Shown here: one piece after another, positions 51,101-58,899 of the stretch
How the letters are laid out: the number at the start of each line of letters is the position of its first letter
Numbering within the stretch: position 1 is the stretch's first letter
Assembly: GCA_027486585.1 (NCBI GenBank)
Contig: JAIXOU010000068.1
Coordinates: 1-64,000, forward strand
Source of the DNA: Verrucomicrobiaceae bacterium
GTDB taxonomy: Bacteria; Verrucomicrobiota; Verrucomicrobiia; Verrucomicrobiales; Verrucomicrobiaceae
Reading direction: 5' to 3'
Length of the DNA: 64,000 nt
Notes under the pieces: model-generated
Database searches by the model: none
Seen by the model: only the letters and a program-made list of their open reading frames with translations
Told to the model about the DNA's origin: nothing
Program-made: the position numbers and the translations under genes

Positions 51101-51300
51101 AGGCCATCGACCGTGCTCACCGTATCGGTCAGCAGCGTGTCGTTACTGCCTATCGCCTAGCCATGCGCGGCACGGTCGAGGAACGCATCCTGGCCCTGCA
51201 AGCCAAGAAACGCGGCCTTGTCGAGGCCGCGATTGATGATCATTCACCGCTCATGAGTGGCCTGCTGGAAAGCGATCTGGAGTCGCTGATTGATGGCTGA
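48166..51300 (+). CDS. SWIM-domain SNF2-family DNA helicase/ATPase
   Basis: 1044 residues from the ATG at 48166; a TTG at 48148 is possible. A SWIM zinc finger lies near the N-terminus (C71-x-C73...C82-x-H84). The SNF2 core has Walker A GDEMGLGKT near 595-603, motif II LLLDEASYIRN (DEAS rather than DEAH) and motif III LTGTPVENS. The second lobe has LKAGGYGLNLTAADHVI and DRAHRIGQ. It is a bacterial HepA/RapA-like remodeler that uses ATP to move along DNA; the actual role is unknown. Confidence 0.92.
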   Translation: MRQKEMEITEKWLGEIGGWQVMKAARGLVDAGLVSLNSSDGDKIRGLAGHGKMKFACGLAIRSARDVDNLCTCPTSRRGMICEHSIAVALILLKPQSAKAPVQAAASASAPGAGMPLKAKRVPKKLSGQYTAYLPEALTSGVLREPVGVYVKFNSGGEGEESLLAAWLAEKGVIGQSAPLSLNANLFSEFLESAADHPRLVAGKPSGGGSEVSISAEAVRLPLRVESSGNSDHVLLSLDAAGQGPLIKSQPSAWWACRETVTLFKLPPLSKDLAQLVAELPCRRPLRWFIANRESVTDAFQVELEGEGLTNFHVAPVACEFELTLNGSLQSLDVTVAALHQGRRWPISEKPDIESINQIYPIQDQSSKGVYYTQNADAEFRLFAFLKGLGFRLSTGIDPVTKVTPYRLAGAEAVMGFFASELPRLKKLFKVVESERWLAATKGISRIQPQIRQRPADAGSAGSGSDWLAMEFGYEASDGFRLPRAEVLRLVRSGQRSVQGKNGKKYLLDLQSVEEFEDTLRDVPLQLTPDGARISALHSSYFQGGNFDEQAGLPDEGSVLSQLGDLGARLRPYQLLGVRWMDSLVQAGRGGVLGDEMGLGKTVQSIALVMMLIARRAPEDRNPVLIVCPKSLTGNWRAEFERFAPHLKVIISQGSNRAAVLKSVETQDVIITTYQLVLRDLEVLKKRSWALLLLDEASYIRNPDTDASKAIRSLSCDARLALTGTPVENSTRDLWAIYQFALPGYLGSRDNFKERFEQPIQGGMDTPAGISASERLKKLLRPYFLRRTKREVLKDLPDKIEQVLWCDPSPAQAEVYRRLLEEGREEIKSARKRSGQGGAKMTMFTVLLRLRQACCDLRLTGLQKDTLAGLEPDDLSGKWPMLLERLDAILEGGGKVLIFSQFVQFLKLVRAALDAREVSYAYLDGSSQDREAQVKSFQTEKERRVFLISLKAGGYGLNLTAADHVILLDPWWNPAVESQAIDRAHRIGQQRVVTAYRLAMRGTVEERILALQAKKRGLVEAAIDDHSPLMSGLLESDLESLIDG

Positions 51301-51305
51301 TCGGA

Positions 51306-51785
51306 TCAATCCTCCGTTATCTCTTCTTCGCCGTGGCCTTCATCGGCCATGCGTTGGATGATGCCGCTGAGGTACTCGATGTAGCCATGCACATCGAGGC
51401 TATCAGCCTCGGGCTCGCCGTGGGCGGAGTAGAGCCAGCCGACTTCATAGGGATCGGTGCGGACGATGCAGGCGTCTTGTTTCAAATAGGGGTTTCCTTC
51501 GGCAAAGGTACCATTCATCACGCCATAGACATCAGAGGCGGCTTTGAAGCCTTCCACCCAACCGACGATCTTTCCAGGTTCCATCGTCTCGCCTGCTTTG
51601 AGCTGCCATTCACAGTCTACGAGTTCGCCAAGCATCCTCGTGGCGAATTTGGTGAAGCCCACACGCCAGAGATTCGGCTCACCTTCGACGGCAGCCATCC
51701 AGTAGTGTGACTTTGAGTAACGGTAGGCTTCTGGGAAGCGTGCGGAAAATCGGGCGTGCTTAAAGCGGACGGTCGGTAATGACAT
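51306..51785 (-). CDS. Glycine-cleavage H-protein-like (GcvH-like) protein
   Basis: 159 residues from the ATG at 51785; the frame extends further but that part is not family-like. WRVGFTKFATRMLGEL and PGKIVGWVEGFKAASDVYG match the lipoyl-domain H protein. K81 is the expected lipoylation site, where classic H proteins have ESVKAASD. The rest diverges (VMNGTFAEGNPYLKQDACI). No gcvT or gcvP lies nearby, so it may be an H-like protein outside glycine cleavage, for example in lipoate relay. It converges with the SNF2 gene. Confidence 0.8.
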   Translation of the reverse strand: MSLPTVRFKHARFSARFPEAYRYSKSHYWMAAVEGEPNLWRVGFTKFATRMLGELVDCEWQLKAGETMEPGKIVGWVEGFKAASDVYGVMNGTFAEGNPYLKQDACIVRTDPYEVGWLYSAHGEPEADSLDVHGYIEYLSGIIQRMADEGHGEEEITED

Positions 51786-51838
51786 GAGATGAGTCGCCAG
51801 GGCTATGAAGCCCTTGTTTCTGAATCGTGGTGGAGGCG

Positions 51839-53041
51839 TTATTTGGCTGCATCCAGGCAAACGACATGCCCAGGTGTGTTGCGGGCAAAAAGCTTGCCAT
51901 TGGCCAATACCGGCGCGCTCCAGCAGCGACCACTGAGAATCTGGCTGCGATTGATTTCCTCAAACTTTTCCGTGGTGGCTTTGGCGATGACGAGCTCGCC
52001 TTTTTCAGTCAAAATGATCAGGCGACCATCCGCCGCCATGAGAGAACCAAAGCCGATGCTTTTTTCTGCCCAAACTTCCTTACCGTCTTTCAAGCTCACG
52101 CACTTGAGTGAGCAACGGCTGTTTTGATCTCCGTCGATACCGTAGAGATGACCATCAATCAGAACGCTGGAGTTGAATTGGTTTTTGAGGACTTTGCTCT
52201 CCCAGATTTTTTCCGGTTGGCTGGTTGTCAACTTGATCAGGGTGCAACCTTTGTTGTAGCCGCTGGAGATGAAAAGAGTGTCGCCGCTGAGGATCGGATC
52301 TGCTGCATTCACGGCATAGCGCGTATTCCATTTGTAGGACCAAAGTGGCGTGCCATTGGCCACTTCCACCGCTACATAATTGTCAGCGCTGCCCAGGATG
52401 GCTAGGTCCTTGCCATCGCGGGTGATGGGATACGGGGTCGAGTAACCGGCGCTATCCACCTCACTTTTCCAGACGATCTTGCCGTCGGTTTTGTCCACTG
52501 CCATGCCAGCTTTTCCTACATTCAGGATGAGCAGCTTTCCCTGCACTAGCGGGGCACCCGCATAACCCCACTCGGGCACATTGGAGTCGGTTTCCTTTTG
52601 CACATTCTTCTCCCAGACGACTTTGCCTGTGGCTGCTTCAAAGCAGAATAGATCTCCCCAGCGGCTCAGATGGTAGAGTTTCCCCTCATCCAGGGTCGGA
52701 GTCGCTGAGGTGCCGCCTTCATAATATTTATCGCCCAGATCGGCGGGGTAATCATGCTTCCAGAGCGTCTTGCCGGTTTTAGCACTCAGGCAAAAGACGC
52801 TATCTTTACCGTCAGCATGACCGGAAGTGAAGAGAAGATCGCCAGCCGTAACGAAGGAGGAAAAACCCAGTCCCACTTCAGCCTCCCAGAGCACTTTGGG
52901 TTCAGCCGCGATGTTCCAGTCTTTTTCCGCTGAGATGCCGTCCCGAGTCGGTCCGCGCCAAGTTGACCAATCGGCCGCTTGGATCACGGGGAGGCAGGAA
53001 AACAGGCAGAAGGCCTGGGTGAGGAAGCTTGGCGTTTTCAT
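51839..53041 (-). CDS. Secreted PQQ-like beta-propeller protein
   Basis: 400 residues with a signal peptide (ending near PVIQAAD). Repeated blades such as FCLSAKTGKTLWKHDYP, FCFEAATGKVVWEKNV and DKTDGKIVWKSEV match the PQQ/WD-like propeller family (W-x-G-P start, A-x-[ST]-G-K-x-[LV]-W). Such proteins, common in Planctomycetes and Verrucomicrobia, are usually secreted with unknown ligands. No catalytic motif is visible. Confidence 0.88.
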   Translation of the reverse strand: MKTPSFLTQAFCLFSCLPVIQAADWSTWRGPTRDGISAEKDWNIAAEPKVLWEAEVGLGFSSFVTAGDLLFTSGHADGKDSVFCLSAKTGKTLWKHDYPADLGDKYYEGGTSATPTLDEGKLYHLSRWGDLFCFEAATGKVVWEKNVQKETDSNVPEWGYAGAPLVQGKLLILNVGKAGMAVDKTDGKIVWKSEVDSAGYSTPYPITRDGKDLAILGSADNYVAVEVANGTPLWSYKWNTRYAVNAADPILSGDTLFISSGYNKGCTLIKLTTSQPEKIWESKVLKNQFNSSVLIDGHLYGIDGDQNSRCSLKCVSLKDGKEVWAEKSIGFGSLMAADGRLIILTEKGELVIAKATTEKFEEINRSQILSGRCWSAPVLANGKLFARNTPGHVVCLDAAK

Positions 53042-53087
53042 GAGATTTCAAATACGCCCCGTCAATCACAGATGGCAACCATGGTTT

Positions 53088-53291
53088 TCAACGAAGTTCA
53101 CGAATCATCCAGCCTTCTTGGCTCATCAGGATGCTCGGCCCATTGTTTTCTGGCAAGCCACCTTTGGTCTCGACACCGAGAGCACACCTATCAGCCTGTT
53201 GCACTTGGACCGCGGGCTTGAACTCGACTTTGGCAAAGCCGCTGGCATCCACATAGACGATGCCTTTATTGACGGTCTCATGGGCCGTATG
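53088..53291 (-). pseudogene. C-terminal remnant of an RskA-like anti-sigma factor
   Basis: The minus-strand frame has no start codon and is closed by TGA just upstream (53292-53294). It encodes VNKGIVYVDASGFAKVEF, then ALGVETKGGLPENNGPSIL. This matches the end of RskA-type anti-sigma factors, which typically read VEPKGGSP..TGPV. The N-terminal and membrane parts and the partner sigma-factor gene are missing, so it is a decayed fragment. The + strand frame over the same DNA has no recognisable features. Confidence 0.6.
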
Positions 53292-53324
53292 TCATCACGT
53301 CAAGAATAGTCGGATGCAGGAGGT

Positions 53325-53344
53325 CTCACACCCGTTGGTGTGAG
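53325..53344 (-). terminator. Hairpin downstream of MFS transporter gene
   Basis: CTCACACC-CGTT-GGTGTGAG is a perfect 8-bp stem with a 4-nt loop, about 50 bp past the stop codon of the minus-strand MFS gene. There is no T-tract, so its role as a terminator is not certain. Confidence 0.4.
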
Positions 53345-53392
53345 AGCTATGACGAACGAATTTCTATCTGCGCGGCCCAATGCCACTATCTG

Positions 53393-54922
53393 TTAGCTAA
53401 GCGAGCGGCCTTTGGTCTCTGGTGCGAACCAGATGAGGGCCATGCCGAGAAGATAAACACAGGAAAGAATAGAGTAGGCATTGGCCTCGGTGCCGAAGAG
53501 CTTCACCAAGTTAGCAAGCTGAAGTGAGCCGATGGCGGCGATGAGGCGACCAAAGTTGAAGCAGAAGCCCTGACCGGTGGCTCGCACGCTTGTCGGAAAT
53601 AACTCTGGGAAATAAAGCGGGAAGAAGCCATAAAAGGATGCCGTCAAGCCACCCAGCAAGAAGGCGCTGACGTAGAACCAGACGCTGATGGCGTCATCAG
53701 TGAAAGGTTGATTGGTTTTGAAAAAGCCAATAGCGGCCCCTAAGCTAAGCACGCAGAGCAGAGTGTAGGTGAATCGACGACCTAGTTTATCAGCGATGAG
53801 GGGTGTGATCAGTGAGATCAGGATGGCACCAAGGGCGGTGGCGATGACGGTGTACTCGATGATTGGTAGTGTGCTGCCAGCTGGTAGGAGTCCGCTGGCC
53901 CATTTGGCCGCTTGTTGCGTGGAGCCCCAAGTTCCGAGAAGTGCTACCGATGCCAATCCAGCGCCTAAAATGAGGTGCTTCAAAACGAGGCTGTGTTCAG
54001 TGGTCTTAATCGTCTGTGCAGCCGCAGAGCGCAGCATGTATTGACGCACAGGATGCAGGTATCCCCACATGGCAACCGCAAGGCCAATCAGGGTAATGAG
54101 AGCTGCTAAAGGTGTGCCCATCGTCGTCATAGGAGACCAGACATAAATGATGACTAACGCCGCGCAGGCCGCGAGTAGGACGCCCATTAGATCCCAGGTA
54201 GCCCAGTGGGAGGTTTTGCCAGAAGCTTTTTCTTCCTCCCATTTGTGAGATTCTGGCACAAAAACGAGGATGAAAAAGTTAATCAAGGCCGGCAGTGCCC
54301 CACTAACGGCAATGAAGCGCCAGGCACGGTTATGCAGCAGATAGTCCGCCGTGCTTTGGTTCAGGCCAAGACTGCCCAACATGCCTGTCACGGTTTCGAT
54401 GGAAGCATTGAGTTTTAGACTCAGAATTCCTGTGAGCAAAAAACCGATATTTGAGGCAGCTCCAATCAACCCGGCGATCCAAGCACGGTTTTTCCCAGCC
54501 CACAGTTCATTGACCAAAGCGACGCCAAGTGACCACTCTCCACCCATGCCTAAAGAGGCGATGAAGCGCAGGCCTGCGAAATGCCAAGCTTCCGTCACAA
54601 AGGCACAGAGACCGGTGAAAATGGCAAAGGTGAAGATGGCAAGAGCCATCGCCTTGACTCGGCCAATTTTGTCACCCAACCAACCAAAGAGAACGCCACC
54701 CGTAGCCGCACCGACGAGGAAGACGGCGATGATGACCGTGAACCACTGTCCCTGCACCAGGGGTGAAGCATTTGGCAGCAAGTCCTGCAGTGCTGGTTTG
54801 CCGATCAGCGGGAAGAGCCCCATTTCAAACCCATCAAAGAGCCAGCCTAAAAAGGCAGCGACGAGTGCAGCGATGTATCCGCGTCTGGCGGCAGGTGAAA
54901 CAGAGGTAGCAGGTGTGGACAT
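53393..54922 (-). CDS. Major facilitator superfamily transporter
   Basis: 509 residues with about 12 hydrophobic helices. The first-loop motif GWLGDKIGRVKAMA is typical of MFS, ADKLGRRFTY is its second-half counterpart, and FVPESHKWEEE/PETKGRSLS resemble the sugar-acid and metabolite:H+ symporter groups. The substrate is unknown. Extra residues in the central part lengthen it beyond the usual 400-450. Confidence 0.9.
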   Translation of the reverse strand: MSTPATSVSPAARRGYIAALVAAFLGWLFDGFEMGLFPLIGKPALQDLLPNASPLVQGQWFTVIIAVFLVGAATGGVLFGWLGDKIGRVKAMALAIFTFAIFTGLCAFVTEAWHFAGLRFIASLGMGGEWSLGVALVNELWAGKNRAWIAGLIGAASNIGFLLTGILSLKLNASIETVTGMLGSLGLNQSTADYLLHNRAWRFIAVSGALPALINFFILVFVPESHKWEEEKASGKTSHWATWDLMGVLLAACAALVIIYVWSPMTTMGTPLAALITLIGLAVAMWGYLHPVRQYMLRSAAAQTIKTTEHSLVLKHLILGAGLASVALLGTWGSTQQAAKWASGLLPAGSTLPIIEYTVIATALGAILISLITPLIADKLGRRFTYTLLCVLSLGAAIGFFKTNQPFTDDAISVWFYVSAFLLGGLTASFYGFFPLYFPELFPTSVRATGQGFCFNFGRLIAAIGSLQLANLVKLFGTEANAYSILSCVYLLGMALIWFAPETKGRSLS

Positions 54923-55079
54923 GAGTGGAAAAAACGCAATCTCTTCGCAGGATCATTCAAAGTCACAAGGGATGAAAAGCTTTATCTTCAAATAAGAGGA
55001 TATTTCATGATAAATTCAAGGAAAGCCGTTGGCCAACTCCACCGTCATGTTTGATAGTGAGACACTCTACGTTCAGATC

Positions 55080-56261
55080 ATGCAGACCAATCATCACCGT
55101 CAAGAAACCCAGGACTGGGGAAGAAAAAGTTCCCAGATGGTCATCACGCTCGCCTGCCTGATGGTCGTCCTTGCTGGGATGAAGGCGGCCGCTGGCATCA
55201 TGGTGCCAATGGCGTGTGCCTTTTTCCTGGCTGTTTTAAGCTTTCCGCTGCTTGCTTGGCAGGTGAAGCATCGCATTCCAGGACCGATTGCCTTAATTAG
55301 CACGATGCTGGTGAATTTAGGCTTCGTGGCCGTGCTGGTGACACTTGCTGTCAGGCTGCTGATTAGTTTCAATCGTGATCTGCCTCGCTATCTTCGTGGA
55401 TTGCAGAGTTACATGAGCGAGTTTGCTGCATGGCTAGAAAAGAATGGGGTTGAGGGTGCAACGGTGACTTTTGGCAATCTGTTCGACTGGAACAAGGTGA
55501 TTAGCTATGCCACCAGCCAAGATGTGATGAGCACGATTGGATCTTTGCTAGGAAGCACCTTTGGCACAGTAGCTAGCGTGTTGGCTGGCGTGATCATGGT
55601 TTTGATCTTGATGATGTTTGTGCTCATGGAGGCTCAAGGCACTGCCAGTCGATTGCATAGTGTGCATGTCGCCGGCGGACCTGATTTCAGCGGTCTGTTA
55701 CGCAGTGCGAGTGATATTCAAAAGTATCTTGGAGTGAAGACTCTCATCAGTGCTCTGACCGGTGTGCTTGCTGGCGTCTGGTGTTATTTCCTGGACCTTC
55801 AGTATCCGCTGCTTTGGGCGATTTTGGCCTTTTTATTCAATTACATTCCTGCCGTCGGCAGCACGGCTGCTAGTATTCCAGCTATTATCGAGGCCCTTGT
55901 TCAACATGGCACCGGTGGGGCCATTGGCGTGGCCATTGGTTACATTCTGGTGAATTTTTGCTTGGATAATTTTGTTCAGCCGACCCTTTTAGGAAATCGT
56001 TTCGGTATTTCGCCTCTGGTCGTCGTGTTATCTGTCATTTTTTGGGGTTGGCTTTGGGGACCCGTCGGTATGTTCTTAGCGGTCCCATTGACGATGGTCA
56101 TCAAGGTACTTTTGGATAACAATGATGAGTTCCGCTGGATCTCCGTAGCGATGGCCAAGAAGAAGATCCGCCGAGGCGAGGTGGAGATGGTTGGCTACGA
56201 CCTTTCCGATGAAGATATCATTGGCGGCGGAGCCAGTACGGAAAGCCCAAGCCGAGACTGA
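55080..56261 (+). CDS. AI-2E family transporter (TqsA/PerM-like)
   Basis: About 393 residues with seven or eight hydrophobic helices. FNYIPAVGSTAASIPAII, LVNFCLDNFVQPTLLGNRFGISPLVVVLSVIFWGWLWGPVG (quoted as two parts in the protein) and VPLTMVIKVLLD are family features. Members include autoinducer-2 exporters and Na+/H+ antiporters; the substrate here cannot be told. The start is uncertain among a TTG at 55029 and ATGs at 55047 and 55080. Confidence 0.88.
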   Translation: MQTNHHRQETQDWGRKSSQMVITLACLMVVLAGMKAAAGIMVPMACAFFLAVLSFPLLAWQVKHRIPGPIALISTMLVNLGFVAVLVTLAVRLLISFNRDLPRYLRGLQSYMSEFAAWLEKNGVEGATVTFGNLFDWNKVISYATSQDVMSTIGSLLGSTFGTVASVLAGVIMVLILMMFVLMEAQGTASRLHSVHVAGGPDFSGLLRSASDIQKYLGVKTLISALTGVLAGVWCYFLDLQYPLLWAILAFLFNYIPAVGSTAASIPAIIEALVQHGTGGAIGVAIGYILVNFCLDNFVQPTLLGNRFGISPLVVVLSVIFWGWLWGPVGMFLAVPLTMVIKVLLDNNDEFRWISVAMAKKKIRRGEVEMVGYDLSDEDIIGGGASTESPSRD

Positions 56262-56281
56262 GCGATGAATCAACTGCGCCT

Positions 56282-57742
56282 CTAAGCTTTAGTGACCTTG
56301 TCGATCGCAGTCGCTTTCTTTGAGGCTTTTTTGACCCCACCAGGGTCGAGTCGAGCTTGCACGTCCGTCACAGCAAGCCCCAAGAACTTAGCGGTCTTAG
56401 GAGCGTTTTCTTCAAAATGCCGATAGGCAAGACGGACAATTTCTTTCTCCATCCACGGCATTAGCTCAATGTCTGGAGATGTCTGCGCTACGTGGATGAG
56501 TGTCGTTAAAGCATCCCTCATCCGCGTCACTGTGGTGGCGGGATTTGCGTGGCGACTGGCTCCGACACTGCCCAGGGGAATATCAGAAGGCAATAGGACA
56601 TCCGAGTTTGAAAGTGCGCAGGCACGCTGAATGGTGTTTTCCAGTTCGCGGACGTTTCCTGGCCAATCATAGGCTTCTAGCAAAGCCAAGGCGTCGTCTG
56701 TAAAGCGCATGGAGGGGCCTCTCTTGCGGCTTGATTGGCGATGCAAAAAGAATTCAGCCAAGAGACGCACATCCTCACGACGCTCACGAAGAGGCGGAAT
56801 ATGAATGCGGACGACATTAAGGCGGTAAAATAAATCTTCGCGGAAGGTTCCTTTGGCCACCTCGGCCTCCAGATCCTTATTGGTGGCAGCGAGAACACGG
56901 ACATCACATTTAAGCGTCTGATTGCTTCCGACTCGGCTGAATTCACCTTCTTGCAAAACACGCAGGAGCTTGCTCTGTACAGCTAGCGGCATGTCGCCAA
57001 TCTCATCCAGGAAAAGGGTTCCGCCGTCACATTGCTCAAAGCGGCCAATGCGCTGGGTGACTGCACCGGTAAAGCTGCCTTTCTCATGGCCGAAGATCTC
57101 ACTTTCCATGAGATTGTCAGGTATGGAAGTGATGTTGATGGCAACGAATTCTTTGAGCGTTCGCGGGCTGAACTTATGAATGGCACCTGCGACGAGTTCT
57201 TTGCCGCAACCGCTTTCGCCTGTCACCATGACCGGCGCATCACTGCGGGAAACACGCCCAATCATTTTAAAGACATCCTGCATTGGGCCTGATCGACCAA
57301 TGATCGTCTCTTGAATGGTCTCGGCAGGTACTTCAGAAAACTGAGCCCGCGTGATTCGGCGTGACTCGTTTGAGCGTAAGGCACTCTCGACAATGGTCCT
57401 TAACTCATAAGGAAGTTTTTCCTTTCCAAGGACGTCATAGGCTCCCAGCCGCATGGCTTCAATGACATTGCTAGTGCTGGCAACACCGCTGAATAGAATG
57501 ACCATGGCATTGGGATCATTCATCCGAATGCGTTTCAAAAGCTCGATGCCTGAAATACCCGGAAGACGTACTTCCGCCAGCACAATGTCCGCCCGATTTT
57601 TCTGATAGATGGAGAGCGCTTCGTCTGCTTTTTCTGCTGTCACGACGACAACGCCTGGTGCCTTTAAATGAGCAGCTGCCCAACCAAGAAAGTCTGGGTC
57701 AGTATCGACAATAAGGATTCGGGAGTCAGGAGCGGCGGACAT
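56282..57742 (-). CDS. Sigma-54-dependent NtrC-type regulator with Glu at the phospho-site
   Basis: 486 residues. The receiver domain (7-120) keeps acidic D13/D15, S85 and a Lys at 107/109, but Glu57 (LAEVRLPG) stands where the phospho-acceptor Asp should be. The AAA+ domain has Walker A GESGCGKE, the sigma-54 loop GSFTGA (variant of GAFTGA), [10 protein letters not shown] and an Arg-finger region. A FIS-like helix-turn-helix end follows ([15 protein letters not shown]). It activates sigma-54 promoters. The Glu may mimic phosphorylation, making it constitutively active or differently controlled. It may share a transcript with tsaB, 47 bp upstream. Confidence 0.92.
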   Translation of the reverse strand: MSAAPDSRILIVDTDPDFLGWAAAHLKAPGVVVVTAEKADEALSIYQKNRADIVLAEVRLPGISGIELLKRIRMNDPNAMVILFSGVASTSNVIEAMRLGAYDVLGKEKLPYELRTIVESALRSNESRRITRAQFSEVPAETIQETIIGRSGPMQDVFKMIGRVSRSDAPVMVTGESGCGKELVAGAIHKFSPRTLKEFVAINITSIPDNLMESEIFGHEKGSFTGAVTQRIGRFEQCDGGTLFLDEIGDMPLAVQSKLLRVLQEGEFSRVGSNQTLKCDVRVLAATNKDLEAEVAKGTFREDLFYRLNVVRIHIPPLRERREDVRLLAEFFLHRQSSRKRGPSMRFTDDALALLEAYDWPGNVRELENTIQRACALSNSDVLLPSDIPLGSVGASRHANPATTVTRMRDALTTLIHVAQTSPDIELMPWMEKEIVRLAYRHFEENAPKTAKFLGLAVTDVQARLDPGGVKKASKKATAIDKVTKA

Positions 57743-57789
57743 TACAAAGATGAATTCCTTTCGTACAGGGTCAAAATGGGTACGTCAAT

Positions 57790-58473
57790 TTAAGAACGAC
57801 GTTCTGACAGCTCTTTTCGATGCATATTCGTCTCAATGGGTACCGTTTTTCCGACCTTCTTGGCAATCGTGACGAAGGCCTCCTGTAGATAAATGGGTTC
57901 CAATTGGTCTGTTGATTTAGAGTTCACCTCTTCATCAGACCACTGACCCACGATTCTTCCAAGTTGTTGAGCCTCTGGTTGATAGCATTCAAGATCCATG
58001 GAAATAGAAGGTGCTTTTGTATCTAAGGTGATCCACTTGCCGCCTTTCGAAATCTCAGCAAGTGCCAGCTCTGCTGTCTGAAGGGTGGGAGGGACGATCA
58101 ATTGGCCATCTGAAACGGTGGCTGTGTAGAAGCTACCTCGGCGTGCATCTCCAAGTACATGATAATGAGGTAGATGAATCGTTGCAATTGATGGCAAGCC
58201 GACCACCGGCCAACCTCTAGATAAGGCAATCCCTTGAACTGCAGCAATGCTGATTCGCACGCCAGTGTAGGAGCCAGGACCGGTGCCGACAGCAATCACT
58301 GCTTTTTGTTTGCCGATGATGGCCAAAGCTTCTCGGAGAGGTGGAAAAACCTGTGCGTTATGAGACCGCTCGGATTGAAAGGAGGTCTCAAACAACACCT
58401 CTTGACCTCTTGTGACTGCGATAACGCCACGAGCGGAGGAAAGATCAAGTGCGAGTACGGTGCGTTCTGTCAT
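57790..58473 (-). CDS. tsaB: tRNA threonylcarbamoyladenosine synthesis protein TsaB
   Basis: 227 residues from the ATG at 58473. It starts TERTVLALDLSS and contains VGTGPGSYTGVRISIAAVQGIA, the TsaB hallmark. TsaB pairs with TsaD and TsaE in making t6A37 on ANN-decoding tRNAs. Its ATG overlaps the tsaE stop by 4 bp. Confidence 0.92.
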   Translation of the reverse strand: MTERTVLALDLSSARGVIAVTRGQEVLFETSFQSERSHNAQVFPPLREALAIIGKQKAVIAVGTGPGSYTGVRISIAAVQGIALSRGWPVVGLPSIATIHLPHYHVLGDARRGSFYTATVSDGQLIVPPTLQTAELALAEISKGGKWITLDTKAPSISMDLECYQPEAQQLGRIVGQWSDEEVNSKSTDQLEPIYLQEAFVTIAKKVGKTVPIETNMHRKELSERRS

Positions 58474-58889
58474 AGGGCAGACTTCTCCATCACACGCCTT
58501 TCGCCTGTAGGCAAGGACTCGAAGACAAACCATCTTGTCTGCGAAGGAAGTAAATCAGGAAAAAGGTCAGCCCACTCAACAATGATCACCCCGGGTTCAT
58601 CCAGAAAATCGTCCCAACCAACAGTGTAGACCTGAGCGGCATCATCCATCCTATAGAAATCAAAGTGAAACACGGGTAGCCTGCCATCAAGATACTCATG
58701 AACCAAGGTGAAGGTGGGACTAGTGGCATCGATTTTTGATCCCAGACCTGCAATGATGCCTTTGGTGGCCTGGGTTTTCCCGGCTCCCAAATGACCACAG
58801 AGGGCAATCACATCCCCAGCCTGTAACTGTTCGCCAAGCGCTTGTCCCCATTTTTGGGTTGCGTCGGCTGTGGCTAAAGTCTGGTTCAT
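58470..58889 (-). CDS. tsaE: tRNA threonylcarbamoyladenosine synthesis ATPase TsaE
   Basis: 139 residues from the ATG at 58889. Walker A is GHLGAGKT (32-39), then TSPTFTLVHEY, HFDFYRM and IIVEWADLFPDLLP, as in TsaE (YjeE). It drives the TsaB/TsaD complex. It overlaps tsaB by 4 bp and follows the cls-like gene by 10 bp. Confidence 0.93.
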   Translation of the reverse strand: MNQTLATADATQKWGQALGEQLQAGDVIALCGHLGAGKTQATKGIIAGLGSKIDATSPTFTLVHEYLDGRLPVFHFDFYRMDDAAQVYTVGWDDFLDEPGVIIVEWADLFPDLLPSQTRWFVFESLPTGERRVMEKSAL

Positions 58890-58899
58890 TGTCAAAAGT

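Noticed and set aside
52827-53309. + strand frame partly outside the PQQ propeller gene
   Set aside because: Its first half is antisense to that gene, and its second half is antisense to a better-matching anti-sigma-factor remnant.
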